Below, piece after piece: positions 27,301 to 35,828 of a stretch of DNA of 44,408 bases (position 1 is its first letter; every line of letters starts with the position of its first letter). A program made the translations under genes and the position numbers. The notes below the pieces were generated by a model. It was not told the DNA's origin, made no database searches, and saw only the letters and a program-made list of their open reading frames with translations. This stretch comes from Planctomycetaceae bacterium (GTDB lineage Bacteria > Planctomycetota > Planctomycetia > Pirellulales > Thermoguttaceae): contig JAAYAY010000190.1 in the NCBI GenBank assembly GCA_012719125.1, positions 1 to 44,408 of the forward strand, in the 5' to 3' direction.

Positions 27301-27655
27301 CGGGGTTTTTGAACAGGAGGAATCGGAGTTATCAGAGGAAGAAGGGGGATCAGGATTGGCGAGCGGCGATTCGTCGTTGGATGAGTTTGCACGCCCCCCC
27401 GCTCAATCGTTAGATGTATTTGACATCACTAGCCCTCTGATGACTCTGCTTCCTCCTGTTCAAGAACTTGGGTCAACCGACTTGTGGAACACCTTCGGCG
27501 TTCATATTCACGGCAACACCTACCCAGGGTGGCGCCATCGCGACGGCGTCGCGGGGCTGACCCTGGGCTTTGGTGTTCAATGCCTTCGGCATAGAAGGAG
27601 GATTCGGGGGCAGTGATCGTGCGGAGCGCTGGACAAGCCCGAGCGGCTAGGGGCG
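27301..27655. repeat. 355-bp direct repeat, copy B
   Basis: Same orientation and length as copy A, displaced by 1053 bp. Differences are scattered point changes plus short indels near the CCCCCCC run and the end. The segment from TCAACCGACTTGTGGAACAC to the ATGCCTTCGGCAT hairpin is the best conserved. It lies between the NPYQSP gene and the 3' end of the clan-A hydrolase gene. Confidence 0.8.
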
Positions 27656-27685
27656 TTTTGTGTGTGGGGCGATCGGTCGTTTGGG

Positions 27686-29779
27686 TCAGTCTGTGCCGAA
27701 ATTAGCCAGTGTGGGCGATTTCACGTAGACGGGGTCGGCGGTCAATTTGAGTGAGGATGTCTCGATGGGGTTTCCCATCATGTCGTGGATTTGCGAGTTG
27801 TTCGGCAACGCGATCTGCGATTCTCCCTCGGAGTGCCAGGCGATCGCCAGTTGCTCGCCGTCGGGGCATTGAAGGACGGCCGCATGGGCCCCGTCACGCT
27901 GCCAGAGGCGGATGGACTTGGCTCCGGCGGTCATGCGGGTGAAGACCGAGGCGGCCACGGCGCCCGGTTTCGGGGCCAGGCCGTAGGTCTGGTGGCGGAT
28001 GAGGCCGAAGTTGTGCTCGTTGTAGTTGCGGTCGAGGCCGTCGTCCTTGAAGTCGTACCAGTGCACCTTTTCGACGCACTCCAGGGCACGCATCAGGGCC
28101 ATGGTGCGGACGAAGAAGCGGGCTTGGGTCCGTTCGTCGACGCCGCGGGCGTCGGCGTGGGTGGGCCAGCCGATCTCGGTGATCCAGAGCTTGCCGGGAC
28201 CGCCGTTGGCGACGGACATCTCGGCGACCTTCCGGATTTCGCCCACCAGATCGCTCTTTTCGGGCGAGGTGGGGTAGCGGTAGCTGTGGACGGAGAAGAC
28301 GTCCATTGCGCCGGCCGCTCCCGACTTGAACATGCCGCGGATTTGTTCGAAGTGATGGGCGCTGTGTTCGCCGCCGAGGCCGACCACCTTGGCTTCGGGA
28401 TTGGCTGCCTTGACGGCGGCAAAGGCCGGCCGGATCAGCCGGGCGTAGGCCTCGGGCGTATTGCCGGGCTTGCCGCGCATGCCGCAGGCGACGGACCACT
28501 CGTTCCAGATCTCGAAATCGCCGACCTTGCCGCGAAGCTGGCGGGTGAGGAACTCGCAGTAGCGGGCGTAGGCGGCGACGGCTTCGTCGGAACTGGGGAA
28601 GCCGCCGTTGTCGTAGAGGTTGTTGCTGTAGTCGAAGATCAACAGCGGGTTGAGGCCGAGCTGTTTCGCCCGGGCGACGTACTCGGCGCCGTAGGCCGGG
28701 ATCTCGTAGCGGCCCTTCTCGCGTTCCACGGCGGACCAGGAAATCTCGTCGCGAAATTCGCTCAGTCCGTAGCGAACGAGCAGGTCCATGCACTCCGGCG
28801 GATAGGCATTGCCGCGAAAATGACAGCCCATGCCAACAAATGCGTTCTTCGTCTCTGTCGGAGCAGATAAGGCGGCACAGGAGAAGAGACGGGAATCGGC
28901 ATTGCGGCCCTGGCGAACCAGGTCGATGCGGCACTCGTGGTAGCCCAGCGAATTGAGCGGGAACGCGATCGCGGCCTGCTTGCCGGCCGATTTGCCGTCG
29001 GCTACGGTTTGCCCGAAGTAATCGGCCACGGTCCAGCGGATCTCGTCGCCGTCGCCTTCGGCGCGAAGGCGAACCGTTTCGCCGGGGAGGTAGACGTTTC
29101 CGAGCCGGGCGTTTTCAACGTGCAGGGCCAGCTTGTGCGTTTGCTTGACGGGCCGGACGAGGGCCACGTCGTCGATCCAGAGCGAGCCTTTGCCGACGTA
29201 TCCGCGTTCGGGCCGATCGCCGACGATCGAATCGAGCCGGACGGGGTAGTCGAGCTGGCCATTGTTGTCGCCTGCCCAATGGGAGTCTTGGGGTTTGAGG
29301 TCGACGGCCGTGAAATTCCAGCCTTCGCCTGCGGGGCGGGGCAGGTCGAACTGGTGGGTTTCGCCGCTTCGATCGGTGATCCGCAACCGGAGTGTGAGCG
29401 GTCTGCCCGCGAAGCGATACCAGAACCCAAGTGAACTGCCGGGCTGGTCGATGGCGGCGCCGGAGCCGAAGGCCGCGTATTCGTAGTCTTCCTTGCCGAC
29501 GAATTCGTAGTCGACGCGGAGGGCGCCGCTGCCCTCCTTGCCCGAACCGGGTTCGGCCGCCGACTTGGATGGGGCCTGCTGACTGCCAAGGATCGATTTC
29601 CAGGAGCTGGCCCCCCCTTCGAAATCGGAGAGGACTGTGACGACGTCATATTGATTGGCGAGGGCCTGGGGCACTTCGGGGCAGGCGAGGGGCGACCACG
29701 ATTCGGCGGCGTCAACCTGGATGGTCAGGCCCAAGAAAAGGATCGGCGCGGCGAAGAACAGGCGGAGGGTGAGATGCAC
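27686..29779 (-). CDS. Secreted clan GH-A glycoside hydrolase
   Basis: 697 residues from the GTG at 29779, which begins a signal peptide ('LRLFFAAPILFLGLTIQVDA'); the frame is open to 29890 but upstream residues look non-coding. Residues about 40-215 are a carbohydrate-binding-like beta sandwich ('VLSDFEGGASSWKSI', 'LGFWYRFAGRPLTLRLRI', 'GSLWIDDVALVRP'). The TIM barrel follows. 'EIWNEWS' holds the presumed acid/base E427 and 'WITEIGWPT' the presumed nucleophile E535; the 108-residue spacing suits GH5/GH39-like clan-A retaining enzymes. The end resembles a small C-terminal beta domain. It probably cleaves beta-linked polysaccharide outside the cell; family and substrate cannot be fixed without a profile search. 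It is divergent from the gene at 29996. Confidence 0.82.
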   Translation of the reverse strand: MHLTLRLFFAAPILFLGLTIQVDAAESWSPLACPEVPQALANQYDVVTVLSDFEGGASSWKSILGSQQAPSKSAAEPGSGKEGSGALRVDYEFVGKEDYEYAAFGSGAAIDQPGSSLGFWYRFAGRPLTLRLRITDRSGETHQFDLPRPAGEGWNFTAVDLKPQDSHWAGDNNGQLDYPVRLDSIVGDRPERGYVGKGSLWIDDVALVRPVKQTHKLALHVENARLGNVYLPGETVRLRAEGDGDEIRWTVADYFGQTVADGKSAGKQAAIAFPLNSLGYHECRIDLVRQGRNADSRLFSCAALSAPTETKNAFVGMGCHFRGNAYPPECMDLLVRYGLSEFRDEISWSAVEREKGRYEIPAYGAEYVARAKQLGLNPLLIFDYSNNLYDNGGFPSSDEAVAAYARYCEFLTRQLRGKVGDFEIWNEWSVACGMRGKPGNTPEAYARLIRPAFAAVKAANPEAKVVGLGGEHSAHHFEQIRGMFKSGAAGAMDVFSVHSYRYPTSPEKSDLVGEIRKVAEMSVANGGPGKLWITEIGWPTHADARGVDERTQARFFVRTMALMRALECVEKVHWYDFKDDGLDRNYNEHNFGLIRHQTYGLAPKPGAVAASVFTRMTAGAKSIRLWQRDGAHAAVLQCPDGEQLAIAWHSEGESQIALPNNSQIHDMMGNPIETSSLKLTADPVYVKSPTLANFGTD

Positions 29780-29931
29780 AGGAGTGGGCTCCGGGGGGAT
29801 GGGCGGGTGGAAGGGGGGATCCAGCCCATTTTGACCTTGCCGGCGGCATCGAGGCAAGCCTTTCGGGCATTGGGGTTTCGAGATTCGCATTTGTTTCGGA
29901 TTTCGTGCTTTGGATTTGATGCTTCGCGGCT

Positions 29932-29960
29932 TTCCAGGACGGCGCTGGTTCCTTTAGAAT
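29932..29960 (+). promoter_or_regulatory. Possible promoter of the two-helix membrane protein gene
   Basis: TTCCAG (29932-29937) and TAGAAT (29955-29960, five of six consensus bases) are 17 bases apart, 36 bases before the ATG at 29996. The -35 match is poor. Upstream lie TTTCGGATTTCG-like short repeats (29893-29920). Confidence 0.35.
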
Positions 29961-29995
29961 ACCGGCCGTTCAGTCAACTCAGGGAGTGCCAAACC

Positions 29996-30697
29996 ATGCG
30001 TCTGGAAGCATCGAAGGTTCGCGACACGATTTACCAGTTGACGCTGCGGATCCACGATCGGTTTCCGAGTTCCGGGATCTTCGACGTGTGCGGCGAGCTG
30101 TACAGTCTTTCCAAGGACACGGAGAAGATTGTGGCGGCGATCGCCCGGCCGCTCTTCGGCGTTCGCTTAGTCGCCGCGACGCTCATTCTGGCCTTCATTG
30201 GGGCGATCGTGTTTCTGCTGCTCGGCCACCCGGTGGACGAAAAGCTGTCGGTCTACTCGATGATCGGGACGCTGGAGTCCGGCGGCAATCTGCTGATTCT
30301 GATCGGGCTGGCGGTGATCTTTTTGTGGTCGTGGGAGCGGCGGGTGCGGCGGGGACGGGTGATCAAGAATCTCAACCGGTTGCGCGAGATCGCCCACGTG
30401 ATCGACATGAAGCAGTTGACCAAGGACCCGGACGGCCTGGCCCAAGTGAGCCGGCCGACGGCCAACAGTCCCAAGCGGCGGTTGAACGCCTTCGAACTGG
30501 GCCGGTACCTCGACTACTGCACGGAGATGCTTTCGCTGACGAGCAAGCTCGGATATCTGTACGTGGCCGATTTTCACGACACGGACGCAACGGATGCCGC
30601 GAACGATCTGGAGACGTTGTGCACGAGCCTGGCGCGAAAGATTTGGCAGAAGATCATGATTTTGCGCGGGGTGCAGGCGGAGAAGAAAGAGGCGTGA
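29996..30697 (+). CDS. Conserved two-helix membrane protein, function unknown
   Basis: 233 residues. The ATG at 29996 follows AGGGAG by 8 bases and is preferred to the longer open frame from 29651. Residues about 1-55 are soluble ('VRDTIYQLTLRIHDRFPSSG', 'VCGELYSLSKDTEKIV'). Two helices follow: 'LVAATLILAFIGAIVFLLLG' (about 59-78) and 'GNLLILIGLAVIFLWSWE' (about 97-114). A charged cytoplasmic domain follows with 'RGRVIKNLNRLREIAHVIDM', 'NAFELGRYLDYCTEMLSLTS' and a helical end. It looks like a protein found across planctomycetes and some other phyla without assigned role. It reads as a real gene from codon regularity and the ribosome site. Not obviously linked in function to its neighbours. 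Confidence 0.75.
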   Translation: MRLEASKVRDTIYQLTLRIHDRFPSSGIFDVCGELYSLSKDTEKIVAAIARPLFGVRLVAATLILAFIGAIVFLLLGHPVDEKLSVYSMIGTLESGGNLLILIGLAVIFLWSWERRVRRGRVIKNLNRLREIAHVIDMKQLTKDPDGLAQVSRPTANSPKRRLNAFELGRYLDYCTEMLSLTSKLGYLYVADFHDTDATDAANDLETLCTSLARKIWQKIMILRGVQAEKKEA

Positions 30698-30747
30698 GCG
30701 GCGAGCCACGCACCGGTTCGTGACTCGCCACTACGTCGAAGCGCAGA

Positions 30748-30927
30748 TCAGGACCTGCACCGCTCACGGATCTGCCGGATCTCGCCGGCGTCGATGCCGA
30801 GCGATTCGAGGAACTCCTGGTGGGCATCCGGTTCGAGGCGTTCGAACTGGCGGTGCCAGTTGTGCATGTCGTCGTCGCTCAGGCCGGCGGCTCGCATGAT
30901 TTCTACCCAACGGTCTTTCGTGATCAT
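30748..30927 (-). CDS. Small conserved helical protein (often labelled MerR-family)
   Basis: 59 residues, 'MITKDRWVEIMRAAGLSDDD' to 'EIRQIRERCRS'. The frame stays open to 31539, but GGAG six bases before the ATG at 30927, and the family's usual start 'MITKDRWVEIM', fix the start. Similar short proteins with the pattern 'DRW..IM.AAG..D.DM..WH..FE...P..H.EFL..L' occur in several phyla and are sometimes named MerR-like although they lack a complete DNA-binding domain (from memory). Predicted to be wholly helical. Role unknown. Confidence 0.7.
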   Translation of the reverse strand: MITKDRWVEIMRAAGLSDDDMHNWHRQFERLEPDAHQEFLESLGIDAGEIRQIRERCRS

Positions 30928-30978
30928 GTCGTTCTCCATCAGTTGTTGAGGTTTTTCGAGGCCCTCCGCTGCCTCAGT

Positions 30979-31296
30979 CGCTCGGGCCTGGCCGATCTCA
31001 TCCATTGCACCTGCCGACATGCACGCTCGTTTGCCCACGGACTCAGGTCCGCAGGGCACACGGTTCTCAACGACGTCGTCCTCAACCAGGTCCTCGTCAC
31101 TTTCGGTGATGCCGAACGGACTCGCGAAGTGATCCGGCGAATTCAGCAGAGCGGCACCCTCTGGTGTGGTGAGACCGTTTGGCAAGGACACAGGGCGATG
31201 CGCATCAGTGTGTCGTCGTGGGCAACCACGGAAGCGGATGTGCAACAGAGTCTCGCGGCCATTCTGACGCTTGCAGATGACGAAGTAAGTGATTGA
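30979..31296 (+). pseudogene. 3' relic of a PLP-dependent (group II) decarboxylase
   Basis: The frame ending at TGA 31294-31296 reads 'SGLADLIHCTCRHARSFAHG', 'VLNDVVLNQVLVTFGD', 'GTLWCGETVWQGHRAMRISV' and 'SSWATTEADVQQSLAAI'. This is the characteristic C-terminal end of aromatic-L-amino-acid/diaminobutyrate-type decarboxylases. Roughly 100 residues remain of about 450-480; the PLP lysine domain and the start are missing, and sequence before about 30979 belongs to the small gene on the other strand. No start codon or ribosome site fits. It is best read as the surviving tail of a deleted gene. Codons look little decayed, so the loss may be recent. Alternatively a domain-sized fragment is expressed, which seems unlikely. 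Confidence 0.7.
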
Positions 31297-31481
31297 TTCA
31301 CCGGTACTTCCGCACATCCCCCGCAAGCGGCGTCCAATTAACGCTGTTTGCCCAGCTTGCGAAACCGTGCAGTGTGAATATCGTCGTTGCCCCGGGTCGT
31401 CCACCTGTTTGCGGGGGGCAGCGAAACTCTTCGGGAGAACCGTTGTTAAATCTCTGAGAGAGATCGAACATTTTTCCGGCC

Positions 31482-31509
31482 TTGGCGTCTTCATGGAAGT
31501 CGGTACAAT
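31482..31509 (+). promoter_or_regulatory. Probable promoter of the 84-residue protein gene
   Basis: TTGGCG (31482-31487) and TACAAT (31504-31509) are separated by 16 bases. The -10 box matches five of six consensus bases. The start would be near 31516, about 70 bases before the ATG at 31584. Confidence 0.45.
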
Positions 31510-31583
31510 CCTTGCCCCCCGTGGAACTGCCAACCCCAATCTCTCACCCTCTTGTGCGAATAGACCTTGAAAGGGGTCTGGAC

Positions 31584-31838
31584 ATGCTTGTGGAAGCGTT
31601 TGTCGAATCCATCGTGAAAGAGACGCTCACCCGTATGGGTGACTGTGCGGAAGAACCGGTGCGCAAGCCGGTTTACGGACAGTCGGGGCGCACAATTGCG
31701 GTGGAGTTCGGCACCCCCCACCACACCGCCGTCTGGCTCCCGCACCGCGACGTGGTCGTCTTCCATCAGAAGAACGGCCGTCACGTGCGGATTCTCGATG
31801 TGGGCGAAACCATGCGCGCACGCGGGATTGCCGCGTAG
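31584..31838 (+). CDS. Small hypothetical protein
   Basis: 84 residues starting 'MLVEAFVESIVKETLTRMG'. The ATG at 31584 follows AAGGGG by 7 bases; the frame extends upstream to 31482 without a better start. The second half is beta-rich ('SGRTIAVEFGTPHHTAVWL', 'RDVVVFHQKNGRHVRILDVG'). No family is recognised. Its stop codon TAG is part of the palindrome at 31834-31907, so the repeat may have set or trimmed the C-terminus. A promoter-like pair lies upstream. Confidence 0.6.
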   Translation: MLVEAFVESIVKETLTRMGDCAEEPVRKPVYGQSGRTIAVEFGTPHHTAVWLPHRDVVVFHQKNGRHVRILDVGETMRARGIAA

Positions 31839-31907
31839 CTCAGTCTCTCCGAGACTGAGATCCCGCCTTCCTCGTGGTGTTCCGAGTCTCGGAGAGACTC
31901 GGCTACG
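31834..31907. repeat. Palindromic repeat (CGTAGC.nAGTCTC.. type)
   Basis: CGTAGCTCAGTCTCTCCGAG (from 31834) pairs with CTCGGAGAGACTCGGCTACG (31888-31907); each arm is itself a small palindrome around TCTCC-GAGA. It resembles in design the GGCTCTCCAGAGCC units at 4524 and 10422. It could form a bidirectional terminator between the small gene and the first sulfatase. Confidence 0.7.
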
Positions 31908-32052
31908 CCCTTGCTGGCAACCGTCCCTCCGGCGCTCTACCATAGAACCGTGCCGACTTCCTCGCCCGCCGCTCGCCGGTCAATGACCTGGAACGAGCCG
32001 CGGGCAAGTCCGCCCGGCTATCCGATTCTGACTTGCGTCCGGAGTATCGACC

Positions 32053-34242
32053 ATGACTCGTGTCATTGCTTTGTTTGCCGCGGCCGTTGCGACACTCTCC
32101 GTCACAGTTGCCACCGCCCAGGATCGCCCCAATATCATCCTCATCATGTCCGACGACATGGGCTTCTCCGACATCGGTTGCTATGGCGGCGAGATCCAAA
32201 CCCCCGTCCTCGACGGACTGGCCGAAGGAGGTCTCCGCTTCTCCCAGTTCTACAACACGGGCAGATGCTGCCCGACGCGAGCGTCGCTCCTTACCGGACT
32301 GTATCCCCATCAGGCCGGCGTCGGACACATGCTGGGCGACAAAGGCCTCCCCGGTTATACGACCGGGCTCAATCGCAACTGCCTCACCATCGGCGAAGCC
32401 ATGCGGCTCGGCGGCTACCGTACCTACGCAACCGGCAAATGGCACGTGACCAAGGAGACCAAGCCCAGCGGGGAACACGAGAAGTTCAACTGGCCGCTGC
32501 AACGCGGGTTCGACCGTTACTTCGGCACCATCCACGGCGCCGGCAGCTTCTACGATCCCAATTCGCTCACCCGCGACAACGAACTGATTGCGCCCGATTC
32601 TCCCGAGTTCTTCTACACCGACGCCATCAGCACGAATGCCGCCCAGTTTGTTCGCGACCACTCCAAAGATCAGGGCGACAAGCCCTTCTTCATGTACGTA
32701 GCCTTCACGGCCGCCCACTGGCCCATGCATGCCCGGCCGCACAACATCGAGAAATACGACGGCGTCTACAACAGCGGCTGGGACGCCGTCCGTGCGGCCC
32801 GCTACGACAGGGTCAAGAGGCTCGGGCTGGTCGATCCGTCCTGGGAGATGACGCCGCGCGACGCCAAGTCGCCCGCCTGGGAAGACGCGACGGACAAACA
32901 GTGGGAAATCGCCCTCATGCAGGTCTACGCGGCCATGATCGATTGCATGGATCAAGGCATCGGCCGGATCGTCGGGGCACTGAAGGAAACAGACGGCTTC
33001 GACAACACGGTGATCTTCTTCCTTCAGGACAACGGCGGCTGCGCCGAGGGCATGGGCCGCGGCGACCAGGTCACCTACCGGGTCGACGATCCCGAGACGA
33101 TCGTGCCCATGCAACCGGGCGAACTCCAGTACGACATGATTCCCCAACGAACCCGCGACGGCAAGCCTGTCCGCCAGGGACGCGGCGTCATGCCCGGCCC
33201 GGCCGACACCTACCTCGGCTACGGCCTCTCCTGGGCCAACGCCTCCAATACGCCCTTCCGTGAATACAAACATTGGGTCCACGAAGGCGGCATCTCCACG
33301 CCGCTCATCGTCCACTGGCCCAAAGGCATCGCGGCCGGCCGCCGGGGCAAGCTCGAACACCAACCGGGCCACCTCATCGACGTCATGGCCACCTGTGTCG
33401 ACCTGGGCGGCGTCGACTATCCGGCCGAGTATGCAGGTAATCCGATCACCCCGCTCGAAGGCGTCAGCCTTCGCCCGGCCTTCGCGGGAGGCGATCTTGA
33501 TCGCAAGACTCCCATCTTCTGGGAACACGAGGCCAACTGCGCGCTCCGCGACGGCAAATGGAAGATCGTTCGCAAGGGCACCATGGGCACCGGCGAAACC
33601 ACTCCCTGGGAACTCTACGACATGGAGGCCGACCGCACGGAACTCCACGACCTGGCCGCCGAGATGCCCGACCGCGTCAAGGCCATGGCCGACGCCTGGG
33701 AAGCCCTTGCCCTCCACACCAAGGCCAAACCGTGGCCCTGGGGTATGGAAAAGCAGGCTGCCAAGAAACCGGCCAACAAGAAGAAAAGCTTCGAGCTGAA
33801 CAGCAGCGACGAGCTTGCCAAGGAAGACGCGCCTCAGACCAGCGGCCGGTCCTTCTCGATCGAGGCCCGACTCGCTTCAACCGGCGACGGCGTCGTCGTC
33901 GCCCAGGGCGGCGTGACCCACGGTTACACTCTCTACGTGAAAGACGGCAAGCCGGTCTTCAGCGTTCGGTTCCGCGGCCAGATGGTCACGATCACGGGCG
34001 GCGCCCCTCTTCCCGCCAGCCCCTGCACACTGGGAGCAAGCTTGACACTCTCCGGCAGCATGGTGCTCACCGCCGACGGTAAGGAAGTCGCCCGGACCCA
34101 AACGCCGGGCCCGATTACCACACCCGTCGACGGCCTCACCATCGGCCGCGACGGCGGCGACCCAGTCGGACCCTACCAAGGCCCGCAAACCTTCAAAGGT
34201 GAAATCGAGAAGGTCACCATCAGACTCCTCCCTCCCCAGTGA
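32053..34242 (+). CDS. Secreted arylsulfatase with a C-terminal beta-sandwich tail
   Basis: 729 residues with a signal peptide (1-22, 'LFAAAVATLSVTVATA'). The alkaline-phosphatase-like sulfatase domain shows 'NIILIMSDDMGFSD' (metal-binding D34, D35), 'CCPTRASLLTG' (C72 in C-x-P-x-R, the cysteine converted to formylglycine), 'TGKWHV' and 'FFLQDNGG'. It hydrolyses sulfate esters, on glycans or arylsulfates. From about 578 a lysine-rich linker ('KKPANKKK') leads to a tail of about 150 residues with LamG-like strands ('SFSIEARLASTGDGVVVAQG', 'GYTLYVKDGKPVFSVRF'), possibly for substrate binding. GGAG lies 9 bases before the start. It is 70 bp ahead of a second sulfatase on the same strand. A formylglycine-generating enzyme is not in the window. 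Confidence 0.92.
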   Translation: MTRVIALFAAAVATLSVTVATAQDRPNIILIMSDDMGFSDIGCYGGEIQTPVLDGLAEGGLRFSQFYNTGRCCPTRASLLTGLYPHQAGVGHMLGDKGLPGYTTGLNRNCLTIGEAMRLGGYRTYATGKWHVTKETKPSGEHEKFNWPLQRGFDRYFGTIHGAGSFYDPNSLTRDNELIAPDSPEFFYTDAISTNAAQFVRDHSKDQGDKPFFMYVAFTAAHWPMHARPHNIEKYDGVYNSGWDAVRAARYDRVKRLGLVDPSWEMTPRDAKSPAWEDATDKQWEIALMQVYAAMIDCMDQGIGRIVGALKETDGFDNTVIFFLQDNGGCAEGMGRGDQVTYRVDDPETIVPMQPGELQYDMIPQRTRDGKPVRQGRGVMPGPADTYLGYGLSWANASNTPFREYKHWVHEGGISTPLIVHWPKGIAAGRRGKLEHQPGHLIDVMATCVDLGGVDYPAEYAGNPITPLEGVSLRPAFAGGDLDRKTPIFWEHEANCALRDGKWKIVRKGTMGTGETTPWELYDMEADRTELHDLAAEMPDRVKAMADAWEALALHTKAKPWPWGMEKQAAKKPANKKKSFELNSSDELAKEDAPQTSGRSFSIEARLASTGDGVVVAQGGVTHGYTLYVKDGKPVFSVRFRGQMVTITGGAPLPASPCTLGASLTLSGSMVLTADGKEVARTQTPGPITTPVDGLTIGRDGGDPVGPYQGPQTFKGEIEKVTIRLLPPQ

Positions 34243-34312
34243 GAGCAGCAAACGAGGGGGAGAGGTCAAAGATCCAGTTGACACAAACTCCAAATACCAC
34301 CGAGGTCAGTCC

Positions 34313-35818
34313 ATGACAAGAACACTCGCGATCATCGCCGTCACCGCGCTGGCCGTCACGGTCTCCGCCGCCGAGAAACCCAACGTCCTCTTCATCGCCT
34401 CCGACGACATGCGTCCGCAACTCGGCTGCTACGGCGATCCCGTGGTCAAGTCGCCGCACATCGATGCGCTCGCCAAACGCGGCATGGTTTTCAAACAGAG
34501 CTACGTCCAGCAGGCGCTTTGCTCCCCCTCGCGCATTTCCATGCTCAGCGGACGCTACCCCGCGACCACGGGCATCTTCGAAATCGGCCGCACCTTGCGG
34601 ACCACCATGCCCGACATCACCACCCTGCCGCAACATTTCAAGAACCACGGCTACCACACCCGCAGCCTCGGCAAGATCTATCACGTGGGCATCGACGACG
34701 ACGCCTCGTGGACTATTCCCGCCTGGCACAGCAAACAGCCTCGCCACAGCGCTGCCACTCAAGCGGCCGTCGCCAAGTATATCGCCGACGCCAAGGCCAA
34801 GGGCGTCACCCTCCCCACCAAGGGCAAGGGCTCGCGCATGGCTGCAGTTCCCCCCTTCGAGGCCGTGGACTGCGACGACGATCACCTCCTCGACGGCGAT
34901 ACGGCCAAGAACGCCGTCGCCCAACTCCACGAGTACGCGAAGAACCCAGACCAGCCCTTCTTTCTGGCCGTCGGTTTCGCGAATCCGCACGTCCCGTGGA
35001 TCGCGCCGAAGAAGTACTTCGATCTCTACGATCCCGCGACGTTGCGCCTCGCCAAGAACGAGTTCCTGCCGAAAGGCGCGCCCGTCTTCGCGGCCACCTC
35101 GGGCCAGGATTTCCGCTGGTATGCGGGCGTGCCGGAAGGCGACCTGCCCGAGCCGTACAAACGCCAGTGCCTCCAAGGCTATCTGGCCGCGATCAGCTAC
35201 GTCGACGCCCAGGTGGGCCGCCTGATCGCTACGCTCGACGAAACGGGCCTGGCCAAGAACACGGTCGTCGTCTTCTGGACCGACCACGGCTACTACATGG
35301 GCGAACACACCTGGTGGGGCGCCAAGCACAACAACTACGAAGGCGCCACCCGCAACGCCCTGATCATCGCCACGCCGGACCAGAAAACGGCCGGCCGGAC
35401 CACCGACGCCCTCGCCCAGTCCGTCGATCTGGCCCCCACCCTCACCGAACTCTGCGGCCTGCCGGCCAGCGCCGGTTTCCAGGGCCGCAGCCTGAAACCG
35501 GTGCTCGACGATCCCGCGGCCACGGTCAACGAAGGCGCCTTCAGTTGGTATCCGAAGAGCGGCTACCTGGGCGTCGCCATGCGCACCGGCATGTGGCGCT
35601 TCGTCCGCTGGACCAAGGCCGGCGTGCCGCCCGTCTATGAACTGTACGATTCCATCGGCGATCCGCAAAACGACGTCAACCTGGCCGACCGGCCCGAGAA
35701 CCGCCAGCTCATTGCCTCCCTCAGTGCCCAACTCCTCGCCCGTTTTCCCGTCCAGGAGTTCCGGCCGCCGCCCGCCGAGCAGGCGAAGAAGGCGAAAAAG
35801 CAAACGCGAGCAAGGTAA
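34313..35818 (+). CDS. Secreted sulfatase, iduronate-2-sulfatase-like
   Basis: 501 residues. The ATG at 34313 gives a signal peptide (1-20, 'LAIIAVTALAVTVSAA'); the frame is open upstream to 34199, overlapping the previous gene, and that start is rejected. Motifs are 'NVLFIASDDMRPQLGCYG' (metal-binding D31, D32), 'CSPSRISMLSG' with C70 as the formylglycine cysteine, 'SLGKIYH' and 'VVVFWTDHGYYMGEH'. The pattern is closest to the iduronate-2-sulfatase subgroup, which removes 2-O-sulfates from uronic acids, though planctomycete members act on varied glycans. The lysine- and alanine-rich end ('EQAKKAKKQTRAR') may be disordered. It is likely co-transcribed with the upstream sulfatase. Confidence 0.92.
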   Translation: MTRTLAIIAVTALAVTVSAAEKPNVLFIASDDMRPQLGCYGDPVVKSPHIDALAKRGMVFKQSYVQQALCSPSRISMLSGRYPATTGIFEIGRTLRTTMPDITTLPQHFKNHGYHTRSLGKIYHVGIDDDASWTIPAWHSKQPRHSAATQAAVAKYIADAKAKGVTLPTKGKGSRMAAVPPFEAVDCDDDHLLDGDTAKNAVAQLHEYAKNPDQPFFLAVGFANPHVPWIAPKKYFDLYDPATLRLAKNEFLPKGAPVFAATSGQDFRWYAGVPEGDLPEPYKRQCLQGYLAAISYVDAQVGRLIATLDETGLAKNTVVVFWTDHGYYMGEHTWWGAKHNNYEGATRNALIIATPDQKTAGRTTDALAQSVDLAPTLTELCGLPASAGFQGRSLKPVLDDPAATVNEGAFSWYPKSGYLGVAMRTGMWRFVRWTKAGVPPVYELYDSIGDPQNDVNLADRPENRQLIASLSAQLLARFPVQEFRPPPAEQAKKAKKQTRAR

Positions 35819-35828
35819 TGCTCAGCCC

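Noticed and set aside
26334-27616. Similar short peptides ('STDLWNTFGVH', 'NTYPGWR') readable in both 355-bp repeats
   Set aside because: The shared reading follows from repeat identity; the sequence is built of nested palindromes and the frames differ in length and start, so coding is unlikely.
31372-31382. Second SorC operator-like half-site (GTGAATATC)
   Set aside because: The sequence continues GTCG and not TATTCAC, so the palindrome is absent; probably chance.
30928-31539. Upstream extension of the 59-residue gene to 263 residues
   Set aside because: The extension is antisense to the decarboxylase relic and has no recognisable pattern; GGAG and the family start favour 30927.
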